Source: Bacteroidales bacterium (GTDB taxonomy: Bacteria; Bacteroidota; Bacteroidia; Bacteroidales; Muribaculaceae). From it: 47,076 bases of DNA. Under the pieces are notes generated by a model, which was not told where the DNA came from, did no database searches, and saw nothing but the letters and a program-made list of their open reading frames with translations. The DNA is taken from assembly GCA_020859755.1 (NCBI GenBank), contig JAJBVP010000191.1, positions 1 through 47,076 on the forward strand, given 5' to 3'. This document shows positions 23,822 to 32,398 of the stretch, one piece after another (the first letter of the stretch is position 1; the number at the start of each line of letters is the position of its first letter). A program made the position numbers and the translations under genes.

Positions 23822-26235
23822 AACGGATTATGGTTTAAGGTAATAGTAGCAGGAATAAGTCCGGGAGCCGAGGCGGTGACCGTGACGGGACCGTCGTGGC
23901 CGTCGCCCTGTGCGATAAGCATGGCCTTGCCGTGGAACGCGCGGCGATGGTCGCTCTTGAACGAGTCGAGGCACGTGGGGTCGCCGTTGTCGGTGCCGGC
24001 GTTGAAGGCTGAGCCGTCAACCGAGAACGTCAACCGGTCGCAAGCTTGCGGGCAAGGGTTGCCGTCGTGATCCACCACCGATGCCTCGACGAAGCACAGA
24101 CCATCGGCCGTGGTGATCGCCGCGCGGTCGGGATGTAACACGATATGGTGGGGTAGGGTGGCTGTATGGCGGCTGTCGCGAGCCACCTCTTTGCCATTCT
24201 TGTAACCGATGGCCAAGATCTCTCCAGGCTCAAAGGGCGCCTGCCAGCAGCGGTAGAAATGCTCCGTGGGCTTCAGTAGCAACGGCTTGCCGTTGAGAGT
24301 GAGAGCCACGCTGTCGACACCGGCGGCGTAAGCGCGGATATCCACCTTCTCGCCCTCCTGCCAATTCCAATGAGGCAACAGGTGCACCATCGGCTGCTCG
24401 GGGAGCCACTGGCTTTGGTACATATAATAGGCATCCTTGGGGATACCAGCCAGGTCGACCAATCCGAAGTAGCTGCTTCGCGCGGGCCATCCGTAGGGGG
24501 TGGGTTCGCCCAGGTAGTCGAAACCGGTCCAGACGAACTGCCCCGCGATGTGGGGATACTCGGCGACGAGCCGCAGCGTGCCCTCGTGGGTGTTGCCCCA
24601 AGGCACGTGGCAGTTGTCGAACGACGAGCAGGCCAGCGAGGGGTCGTAGTAAGGCTTGTCCCAGCGCTCGGGGCAAAGCGTGACGCTGTCGGCGGGAAGC
24701 GTGTAGTGTCCACGTGTCATCAGGGCCGACACGCTCTCGCTCACGTAGAACGGTTTGCCGGGGAAATTCTGAGGCACGCCCGCGAACCAATCGTCGTGAT
24801 AATTGAAGCCGATCAGGTCCAACGCACCCGAGGCGAAGAGGTTGTTCGACGGGTCGGGCTCGTTGCAACCGGCCGTGACGGGTCGCGTGGGATCCTCGTC
24901 GTGGGCGATGGCCACAAGGCGTCGGGTCAGGCGGGTGCTCTCGTTGTCGGCCGAACCTTGGTTGCGCTCGTGGCCGAAGTTGAGAATCAAGTTGGCCTCC
25001 TCGAGCGACAGGTCGTCGGCATTGGCGGCGTCCCACTGCTCGAGCACCTCGTTGCCCACGCTCCAGGCGATCACGCAGGGATGGTTACGGTCGCGGCGTA
25101 TCAGGTCGCGCAGGTCGCGCTCATGCCATTGGTCGAAATAGAGAGAGTAGTCGTAGGTCGACTTGCGGCGGCGCCACATGTCGAACGCCTCGTCGATCAC
25201 CATCAGCCCTATTTCGTCGCACAGGTCGAGCAACTCGGGTGCGGGAGGATTGTGGGTGCAGCGGATGGCGTTGGCGCCCATATCCTTCATCATTTGCAAC
25301 TGCCTGCGGGCCGCGTCGACGTGGAACGCTGCTCCCAGCGCACCAAAATCGTGGTGCAAGCACACGCCGTTGATTTTCATCTTCTTGCCGTTGAGCGAGA
25401 AGCCCTCAGAGGAGTCCCACTGCGCGTCGCGCAGGCCTATGCGGGTTGTATAGGAGTCGATCTCCTTCCCTTTCTGCATGAGGGTGGCGCGCAGGGTGTA
25501 GAGATGAGGATTTTCACAAGACCACAAGCTGGGGTGGGGGACATTTACCCGGGTCACAGCTTCCGAGCCGTTGACAGCGACTTGGCTTGCCCATATAGGC
25601 TCGCCGCTATCGCTGTCAAGGCTCAACCGAAGCTGCCCCTTTAGCGGCTGGGAGAGGGTTACGGCCACCTCCACAAGAGCGCTGTCCGTATCCACGCTCA
25701 CGGGGCGCGCTACCAGTCCGTCTTTGACGATATGTGTAGGATTGACCACCCGCAGCCACACGTTGCGGTAGATACCCGAGCCGGAGTACCACCGCGAGTT
25801 GGGCTGTCGCGAGTTGTCGACGCGCACCGTCAGGAGGTTGTCGCCCTTCACCAGCCAAGGGGTGAGATTATAGGTAAATGAAACATAGCCGTTGGGACGC
25901 GTGCCCAGCTCGTGGCCGTTGATCGACACCGTCGACAGCATGTACACGCCGTCGAAGTCGACCCACACCTCCTTGCCTTTCCACTCCGGGGAGTAGGGCA
26001 GGCTCAAGGTGTACTCTCCCACGCCGCCCGGCAGCGCTCCGCCACCGGTTCCGGCGGGATTGCTGTAGGCGAAGTCGCCCTCGATGCTCCAGTCGTGGGG
26101 AAGCGTCACCGAGCGCGCCTCGGCGCCGTTGAGGGAGAATGTCCAGCCGTCGTTGATGGCCACGGCGCGGCTATCGGCGGCATGGGTTGCCAATGTCGCC
26201 ATAGCCAGCGCTATTGCCGTGAGTAGGGTACGCAT
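23818..26235 (-). CDS. GH2 beta-galactosidase-like enzyme
   Basis: An 805-residue periplasmic glycoside hydrolase. The ATG at 26235 is preferred to an upstream TTG because it opens directly on a signal peptide (MRTLLTAIALAMATLATHA). The N-terminal jelly-roll (ISLPHDWSIEG-type block), an immunoglobulin-like domain and a TIM barrel are in the usual GH2 order. Acid/base is Glu396 in WSVGNEVLEQW and nucleophile Glu500 in FYVSESVSAL. Two extra beta domains lie at the C-terminus. It starts 5 bp after the GH31 stop. Galactose removal from xyloglucan side chains is the likely role, by analogy with the GH2 of the Bacteroides ovatus xyloglucan locus. Confidence 0.9.
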   Translation of the reverse strand: MRTLLTAIALAMATLATHAADSRAVAINDGWTFSLNGAEARSVTLPHDWSIEGDFAYSNPAGTGGGALPGGVGEYTLSLPYSPEWKGKEVWVDFDGVYMLSTVSINGHELGTRPNGYVSFTYNLTPWLVKGDNLLTVRVDNSRQPNSRWYSGSGIYRNVWLRVVNPTHIVKDGLVARPVSVDTDSALVEVAVTLSQPLKGQLRLSLDSDSGEPIWASQVAVNGSEAVTRVNVPHPSLWSCENPHLYTLRATLMQKGKEIDSYTTRIGLRDAQWDSSEGFSLNGKKMKINGVCLHHDFGALGAAFHVDAARRQLQMMKDMGANAIRCTHNPPAPELLDLCDEIGLMVIDEAFDMWRRRKSTYDYSLYFDQWHERDLRDLIRRDRNHPCVIAWSVGNEVLEQWDAANADDLSLEEANLILNFGHERNQGSADNESTRLTRRLVAIAHDEDPTRPVTAGCNEPDPSNNLFASGALDLIGFNYHDDWFAGVPQNFPGKPFYVSESVSALMTRGHYTLPADSVTLCPERWDKPYYDPSLACSSFDNCHVPWGNTHEGTLRLVAEYPHIAGQFVWTGFDYLGEPTPYGWPARSSYFGLVDLAGIPKDAYYMYQSQWLPEQPMVHLLPHWNWQEGEKVDIRAYAAGVDSVALTLNGKPLLLKPTEHFYRCWQAPFEPGEILAIGYKNGKEVARDSRHTATLPHHIVLHPDRAAITTADGLCFVEASVVDHDGNPCPQACDRLTFSVDGSAFNAGTDNGDPTCLDSFKSDHRRAFHGKAMLIAQGDGHDGPVTVTASAPGLIPATITLNHNPL

Positions 26236-26240
26236 GGGGC

Positions 26241-29105
26241 TCAAATATTGACCGCCAACTGGTGGCCGTCGTATTCAACATCCTTTCCTTGAGCCTCCAA
26301 TGCGCCTGTGCCTTGGATTTTAACAACGCGCAAGGTGCGATGGGCGAGCATGCCCGGCCACGAGCCTTGGCGGTCGCCTATGGTGAGGGTCGACGTGGCG
26401 TCGTCCCAGTGGAGGGGTATACGCTCGCATTGCCCCTGCTCGTAAGCGTAGGTAAGGCCATCGTCGTCGTAGAGGGTGAAGTCGCAGTCTTGGCCCGGGC
26501 ATACGCACACGGTAAGCACGCCATCCCGCTTGTCGCCGCTCCATTGCATCCCCTCGGGACCCATGGGCAGGATCGAACCGGCGCGCACGTACAGCGGCAT
26601 GCGCTCGTAGGGGGCGTCAACCTCGGCATACTGTCCGCCTTGTGTGACGGTGCCGTCGTAGAAGTTGACCCACGAGGAACCTTGCGGGAAATAGACCGTG
26701 CGCGTGCGGGCCTGATAAGCGGTCACGGGGCAAGCCATCAGCGCGGGGCCGAGCATGAATTGGTCGCTCACCTCGCGTGCCAGCACGTCGGGGGTGAAGT
26801 CCATCGCCAGGGGTCGCATCAGCGTGTAGCCGTCGTCGCTCACGCGGGCGTTCAGGGCGTAGAGATAGGGCATCAGGCGATAGCGCAGGGTGTTGTAATA
26901 GCATATGGAATTGTAGGCGGGATGACCTTCAGGAGCGATGTTCCATATCTCGCGCAAGGGCCATTGGCCGTGGGAGCGGTACAGGGGGCAGAACGCTCCG
27001 AATTGGTGCCAGCGGGTGTTCAACTCGCGCCACTCCTTAAGGTCGGCGTTCTCCTCGCCCGTCTGGTCGTAGAGCTGTTGGGCGGCCACGTAGCGGTCCT
27101 CGACGCAGAAGCCGCCGATATCCATCGTCCACCAGGGCACACCGCTCACGGCGAAATTAAGCCCGGCCGACAGTTGGGCTTTCATGTCCTCCCAGCGCGT
27201 GGCGATGTCGCCGCTCCACGTGGCGGTGGAGTAACGCTGCTGTCCGGCGTAGCCGCTGCGGGTGAGCAGGAACACGCGCTTCTGCGGGTCAACGCCGCGC
27301 TGGCCGTCGTAGATGGCCTCGGCGTTCATCAGCGCATAGGCGTTGAAATATTTGGTGGAGGGGCCAAGGGCGGTGGGTCCGCACAAGGCTTTGCGGTAGT
27401 CGATGTCCACGCAGTCGCGCACGTTGGGCTCCGAGGCGTCCATCCACCAGGCGTCGATCCCCAGCGGGTAGTAATGATCCTGAATCTGATGCCAGAACAG
27501 GCGGCGCGCAGGCTCGGAATAAGCGTCGTAGAACGATCCGAGGTAACCGGGGCCTACCCAGTCGCGCACGTTGTCCTTGATTGCCTGGCGATACATCCAG
27601 CCCTGCGAGTCAAACTCCTTGAAATGCTCGGTCGAGGCGTAGAATTTGGGCCAAACCGACACCATCACGCGCCCGTGCATGTCGTGGATGGAGTCGACCA
27701 TCGCCTTGGGGTTGGGGAAGCGCTGAGGGTCGAATTCGTGGCACCCCCATGAGTCCTGTGGCCAGTGGAGCCAGTCGATCACGATATTGTCGATAGGAAT
27801 CTGGCGCGAGCGGTACTCGGCGAGGGTGGAAAGCACCTCGTCGCTGGTGTTGTATTTCTCGCGGCTCTGCCAGTAGCCCAGCGCCCAGCGGGGCATGATG
27901 GGGGCTTGCCCGGTGAGTGTGCGGTAGCCGCGCACGACATCGTCCATCGAGTCGCCGGCGATCATGTAGTAGTCGATCATCGACTGCATCTCGCCCCACC
28001 AGGTCATGGCGTTGCGATCCTCGGCCGGGCGAGGCGAGTGGACGCGCAGGCCGCAGTAGGCCACGTCGCCGTTGGGTGTCCACGAGATTTTTAGGTGGGC
28101 GGGTTTGTTGGCCGTGAGGTTGACGGAAAATTTGTAAGAGTTGGGATTCCAGGCTGTGCGCCAGCGCTCGGGGACGACCTGTTGGCCGTCGATCTCCACG
28201 GTCTGGTAGCCGGAATAGTAGAGGATGAAGTCGTGTTGGCCCGAAGCGAGGGGGGTGATCGTGCCCTCGTAGGTCACCTGCGAGCCGTTGTAACGGAAGT
28301 CCTCGGGGAGGTTGATCACGTGGCTCAGGTCGTGGGTCTTGAGGTTCTCGAAGTAGATTTGGGGCTCGCGACGGGTGAGGGTGGTGCCGTCCTTGGCCAC
28401 GTAGGTGCCGGTGAGGGCACCCGATTGGCCGTCGTTGTCGGTGAGGGTGAACGCTTGGCCAAGTTGCTCATATTCAGCGGGATTGCCGAATCGGCATAGG
28501 CTGTAGCTGTCCCACAGCACGCCATAGCCACCGGTCGACACGATCATCGGCACGGATACCTTGGTGTTGTACTGGAACAGTTCCTCGCTGCGGCCCTTGT
28601 AGTTCCACTCGTCGGCCTGGTGTTGGCCAAGGCCGTAGAGGGCCTCGTGGTCGTCGGGCGACGCGAACGTCTGGCTCACGGTGTAGCCGTCGGTGCCTTC
28701 TACATTAATAGGGGTGAATGAGCGGCCACCGTGGCGCTCGGCGAGCAGCAGGGCGCCGTTGGGTCGGTAGAAGCTCACCTGGCCGTCGGCGTAGTTGACC
28801 GCGGCGCAGATGCCCCGAGCCGACACCACCAAGCGGTTGCCCTCGTCGGTGGTGGTGAACGTCGGCACCGACTCTTGCGGCACGACTATCAAGCTCGCCT
28901 CCTGGGAGAATTGGGAGCCCGCGGGAACCGCGCTTATGCGCATGATCTTATCCCCAACGGGCTGGATGCGCACTGTCTGGCCGTTCTCGGCTGTCAGCGT
29001 CACCCCCTGTGCGTCGGTCGCGACCGAGGGAGGCGAGGCAGCAGTCGTTACCGCTATGGGAGCAGCGGTGACGGCCAACATGGTGATTAGTTTTTTGCAA
29101 GTCAT
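26241..29105 (-). CDS. GH31 alpha-xylosidase-like enzyme with PA14-like insert
   Basis: A 954-residue exo-glycosidase with a signal peptide (about 22 residues, ending near TTAAS). The N-terminal beta-sandwich is interrupted at ~230-355 by a PA14-like module (YEGTITPLASGQHDFILYYS, VEIDGQQVVPERW). This insert is known from alpha-xylosidases acting on long xyloglucan oligosaccharides. The catalytic barrel has nucleophile Asp556 in WWMDASEPN and acid/base Asp633 in WSGDIATRW. It is the first gene of the GH31-GH2-GH3 block with near-zero spacing, so the three are probably one transcript. It should release the non-reducing xylose that feeds the xylose genes downstream of the plus-strand operon. Confidence 0.92.
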   Translation of the reverse strand: MTCKKLITMLAVTAAPIAVTTAASPPSVATDAQGVTLTAENGQTVRIQPVGDKIMRISAVPAGSQFSQEASLIVVPQESVPTFTTTDEGNRLVVSARGICAAVNYADGQVSFYRPNGALLLAERHGGRSFTPINVEGTDGYTVSQTFASPDDHEALYGLGQHQADEWNYKGRSEELFQYNTKVSVPMIVSTGGYGVLWDSYSLCRFGNPAEYEQLGQAFTLTDNDGQSGALTGTYVAKDGTTLTRREPQIYFENLKTHDLSHVINLPEDFRYNGSQVTYEGTITPLASGQHDFILYYSGYQTVEIDGQQVVPERWRTAWNPNSYKFSVNLTANKPAHLKISWTPNGDVAYCGLRVHSPRPAEDRNAMTWWGEMQSMIDYYMIAGDSMDDVVRGYRTLTGQAPIMPRWALGYWQSREKYNTSDEVLSTLAEYRSRQIPIDNIVIDWLHWPQDSWGCHEFDPQRFPNPKAMVDSIHDMHGRVMVSVWPKFYASTEHFKEFDSQGWMYRQAIKDNVRDWVGPGYLGSFYDAYSEPARRLFWHQIQDHYYPLGIDAWWMDASEPNVRDCVDIDYRKALCGPTALGPSTKYFNAYALMNAEAIYDGQRGVDPQKRVFLLTRSGYAGQQRYSTATWSGDIATRWEDMKAQLSAGLNFAVSGVPWWTMDIGGFCVEDRYVAAQQLYDQTGEENADLKEWRELNTRWHQFGAFCPLYRSHGQWPLREIWNIAPEGHPAYNSICYYNTLRYRLMPYLYALNARVSDDGYTLMRPLAMDFTPDVLAREVSDQFMLGPALMACPVTAYQARTRTVYFPQGSSWVNFYDGTVTQGGQYAEVDAPYERMPLYVRAGSILPMGPEGMQWSGDKRDGVLTVCVCPGQDCDFTLYDDDGLTYAYEQGQCERIPLHWDDATSTLTIGDRQGSWPGMLAHRTLRVVKIQGTGALEAQGKDVEYDGHQLAVNI

Positions 29106-29178
29106 TTTCAGGTTCGGTTGAGAATTGGTTTTTGATGGTGTGAGTTTTACCGCTTCTCGATGCTTAATGTGACTGGTG

Positions 29179-29186
29179 CAAAATTA
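29179..29186 (-). promoter_or_regulatory. Bacteroidales -7 promoter for the GH31-GH2-GH3 operon
   Basis: Minus strand TAATTTTG, a TAnnTTTG match, 74 bp upstream of the GH31 start. A short hairpin CCCCTACGGGG (29200-29210) lies just upstream and could end the regulator transcript. Confidence 0.5.
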
Positions 29187-29266
29187 CTATGCGATTTCGC
29201 CCCGTAGGGGTCGCTTTTGATTTATTTCAGGCGATTTCAACAGCCTATTTTGTTGCTTTTAGTGGC

Positions 29267-32134
29267 TTAATTTGTTGCCATCTCGTGGGTTTCCTGGTAC
29301 ACCGAGGGATTCACACCGAATTCCTCGCGGAAGTATTTGCTGAAGGCCTTGGGGGCGTTGAAGCCGCATTGGTAGGCGATCTCCGATACGTTGAGCTGGC
29401 TTTCGCGCAACAGTTGGGCCGCGCGCTTGAGCCGCAGGGTGCGGATGAATTCGATCGGGGTCTTGCCGGTGATATGCTTGATGCGCTTGTACAGGTGCAC
29501 GCGGCTCATGCCCAAATGTGACGCGAGTTCTTCCACCGAGAGGTCGGGGTTGTCCATATTGTCCTCAACATGCTTCACGGCTTTCTCGATGAGTTTTTCG
29601 TCCACACTGGTGATTACCAGCGGGGTAGGCTCGGGGTTGATGAACTGGGGTTGCTTCTCCCCCTCCTCGCGTAGGCGCATGAGGTCCTTCACTCGCTCGT
29701 GCAGGCGGTCGTAATCGCTGGCGAGCAACACGGGCGCGGGATTGAGGGTCTCGTCAGCGGGCCTGTCGCTCAGCAGGTTGTCAACCAGCCCCAGCAGGCG
29801 CGACTGCTCCTGATACTGGCTCTCAAGGGCTTTGTTGCGCTCGCGGCGTCGCGTCACGGTCCAAATCAACCATACGGCCCCTGCCACCAGCGCCACATAT
29901 ATTATAATAGCCCACCAGCTGGCCCACCAGGGCGAAGCGATGGAGATGGGAAGTTGAGTCACTGGGCCTTCGGTGCCGTCGGGCAGCATGGTTTTCACCT
30001 CGAAGGTGTAATGGCCGGCGCCGAGGTTGGTGTAGGTCGCGTGGTTGTCGCCGGGAACAGTGGTGATCCACTCGTCCTGATAGCCTTTCAGGCGGTACAG
30101 CCACACGGTTGCCGAGGGGTTGGTGTAGTCGTCGGCTGCGAAGGTGATAGTGAATTCGTTCTCCGAGTAGGCGATTTTCACCTCGTCGTTAAGTCGCTGG
30201 CCGTCAATGGGTCCCGGAGTGCCTTTGCGCAGGTTGAGCGATACGATATACGACGGTGCGGGGGACTCGCGGGTGATTTCCGAGGGGTTGAACGAGCTTA
30301 CGCCGTTCAAGCCACCCACGGCGATCACACCCCCCGGGAGCGAGGCGGACGATCGCTGGTTGAAGTCGCAGCGGGGCAATCCGTCCTGTTGGTCGAAAAT
30401 AGTTGCGGAAAACCCCCAATCGTCTGATTCACGGGAGGTTTTCACTCTGATCAGGCGCGAACCAGTGGAAACCCACACGTCGCCCGAGCGGTCCTCCACC
30501 AAGCCCAGGATGAAGTCGGTGGTGGGGTCGCTGCCCCCGTTGGTGTCGGATCCCAAAGGCACATGCCACAACAAGTCGCGCGAGGGATCATAGACGTCGA
30601 GGCCCGCGTAGGTGGCCAGCCACAGCAGGTTGCGGCTGTCGGGGAGCACTTGGTTGATGTTGAAGTGAGAAAATGCCTGTCGACCGTCGCGGGTGCCGCT
30701 GAGGGCTGTGATTGCGTGGGTGCGCTGGTTGAAATTGGCCAAACCTCCCGAGGTGGCCAGCCACACGAGTTCGGGGTTGGCGCGATCGGGCACGATTTGG
30801 GCGATGTAGTCGGTCTTCAACGGCGAATTAGTTGACAACCAGACGCTTTTCGACCCCGTTGTAGGGTTCCAAATCTGCAATCCTCCGCCCAGCGTGGCCA
30901 GCAAAAGGTCGCCGTCGTGCAGGGGGAACACGTCCCAAATGTTGTCGCTCGCCAGACCGTTGGCCGACGTGTATTGCACCATCTGCCCCGATGGTTTTAA
31001 CAGATGCAGGCCGTGGTTGTAAGTGCCGATCCACGTGCCGCTGGGGCTGGGCCGCAAGCACACGATGCCCGCGCAACTCCCTGGCGAGCCGCGGGTGCCG
31101 GTCACTTTCTTTTGCGTCCACGTCGTGGGATTGCACACGATAAGGCCGTCGGCATCGGTGCCGATCAACACCTCGTTTTCGTCCACCGAAGTGATCACGT
31201 TGACATCCGAGCAGGGATGGAACGCGAATTTTTGGCGCGCGGGGTGGTAGGACATCAGTCCGCTCTTGCGCGTGCCGATCCACACCGAACCGCTATGATC
31301 CTGATACAGAGCCGTCAAGCTGTTGGATGACAACGATCGAGGGTCGCTGGGGTTGTTAAGGGCTTTGGTAACCGTGCCATCGGGAGTGATGCGCACCAAT
31401 CCCGAGTGGTCGAAAGCCACCCACACTGCCCCGTCCTTGTCGGTGATAATCGCCTTGGCGATAGGTAATTGCGTGAGGTCTACGCCGTGCCAGCGTTGGT
31501 CCCACTCCATCTTTTTCAGGTCGAGCACCGCGATGCCCTCCTCCCCGAAGGCCCACACCGTTGAATCAGCGCCCATTGAAAGGTTGTACACGCGCAACTC
31601 GCGGCTATGGAACGGCGTGGCTATTTTCTTCTCTACCTTTAAGTCATCTCCCTGAGCCACAAGTAGCTTTGCTGAGTTGGTGACGGCTACAACACGCCCG
31701 CAGGGGTACTGGATCACGTCGGTCACGTCGTCCCATTTCCGGTCGCGAGCCATCACCACTATCGGTGGCGTGGGTAGCTCAGCCGTATCCTCGATAATCT
31801 TCTCAGCCACAGGGTCGAACGCTTCCCAGCCGTCGCCGGTCAGCAACCAAAGCAGCCCCTGGTAGGGTACAATCCTCTTTATATAGTTGTCTTTGCCCCC
31901 CGTTTGGCGGAACGGCACGATCTCGTATCCGTCGTAGCGGCACAGGCCGGTGGCGGTGCCGAAATACAGCAACCCGCGGTCGTCTTGGGCGATCGCGTTG
32001 ATCATGTTGGAGGTCAACCGGGGGTTGAGCGGCATCTCCTGGAAATGCAACGGCTGGGCCAAACTCCACGCCCCGGGGGCGCAGCTTAGCAGAGCGATAA
32101 CGAAAATTAAGGTACGACAAACTACACGGTTCAT
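29267..32134 (-). CDS. Propeller/AraC membrane regulator lacking the kinase core
   Basis: A 955-residue sensor-regulator of the hybrid-two-component type seen beside polysaccharide loci, but with the signalling core missing. After a signal sequence, two beta-propeller blocks (~30-640; repeats of the form IAQDDRGLLYFGTATGL and LYQDHSGSVWIGTRKSGL) and a Y_Y_Y domain (~660-730) form the periplasmic sensor. One membrane helix (~733-761) follows. After a linker of only about 83 residues comes the AraC-type DNA-binding domain (~845-955; LSVEELASHLGMSRVHLYKR, CGFNAPKAFSKYF). No HisKA, ATPase (N/G boxes) or receiver aspartate is present. It would act as a one-component membrane-bound activator, divergent from SusC. 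Confidence 0.9.
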   Translation of the reverse strand: MNRVVCRTLIFVIALLSCAPGAWSLAQPLHFQEMPLNPRLTSNMINAIAQDDRGLLYFGTATGLCRYDGYEIVPFRQTGGKDNYIKRIVPYQGLLWLLTGDGWEAFDPVAEKIIEDTAELPTPPIVVMARDRKWDDVTDVIQYPCGRVVAVTNSAKLLVAQGDDLKVEKKIATPFHSRELRVYNLSMGADSTVWAFGEEGIAVLDLKKMEWDQRWHGVDLTQLPIAKAIITDKDGAVWVAFDHSGLVRITPDGTVTKALNNPSDPRSLSSNSLTALYQDHSGSVWIGTRKSGLMSYHPARQKFAFHPCSDVNVITSVDENEVLIGTDADGLIVCNPTTWTQKKVTGTRGSPGSCAGIVCLRPSPSGTWIGTYNHGLHLLKPSGQMVQYTSANGLASDNIWDVFPLHDGDLLLATLGGGLQIWNPTTGSKSVWLSTNSPLKTDYIAQIVPDRANPELVWLATSGGLANFNQRTHAITALSGTRDGRQAFSHFNINQVLPDSRNLLWLATYAGLDVYDPSRDLLWHVPLGSDTNGGSDPTTDFILGLVEDRSGDVWVSTGSRLIRVKTSRESDDWGFSATIFDQQDGLPRCDFNQRSSASLPGGVIAVGGLNGVSSFNPSEITRESPAPSYIVSLNLRKGTPGPIDGQRLNDEVKIAYSENEFTITFAADDYTNPSATVWLYRLKGYQDEWITTVPGDNHATYTNLGAGHYTFEVKTMLPDGTEGPVTQLPISIASPWWASWWAIIIYVALVAGAVWLIWTVTRRRERNKALESQYQEQSRLLGLVDNLLSDRPADETLNPAPVLLASDYDRLHERVKDLMRLREEGEKQPQFINPEPTPLVITSVDEKLIEKAVKHVEDNMDNPDLSVEELASHLGMSRVHLYKRIKHITGKTPIEFIRTLRLKRAAQLLRESQLNVSEIAYQCGFNAPKAFSKYFREEFGVNPSVYQETHEMATN

Positions 32135-32177
32135 GGCAAGTGTCTAAGGATGGTATACAACTGATCTTTTCCTCTTG

Positions 32178-32185
32178 CAAAAGTA
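32178..32185 (-). promoter_or_regulatory. Promoter of the regulator gene
   Basis: Minus strand TACTTTTG (TAnnTTTG), 44 bp before the start at 32134. No convincing -33 element. Confidence 0.5.
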
Positions 32186-32349
32186 AATAAAATCCTCTAA
32201 ATTTGGCCGCTGTAAAGCATTTTTTCTTTCGATGTGATTAGGCGAAAGCAACATTTGTACCATGAACAAAAAACTTTTTTGCCCCTACACACAGCGTCGG
32301 ATGTGCCAACCAGAAAACAAAAGATTCGTCACACGATGGTCGACGGTCG

Positions 32350-32357
32350 TAACTTTG
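32350..32357 (+). promoter_or_regulatory. Promoter of the SusC-led operon
   Basis: TAACTTTG matches the TAnnTTTG -7 consensus, 42 bp before the ATG at 32399. No TTTG at -33 is seen, which fits a promoter that needs the AraC-type activator encoded divergently. Confidence 0.55.
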
Positions 32358-32398
32358 CAGCGTGAGTTTTTACCAAAAGATCGTTGCCTTAAGCGACC

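Noticed and set aside
26262..27752. 496-codon plus-strand frame opposite GH31
   Set aside because: The minus strand carries intact GH31 catalytic motifs; the plus frame has none.
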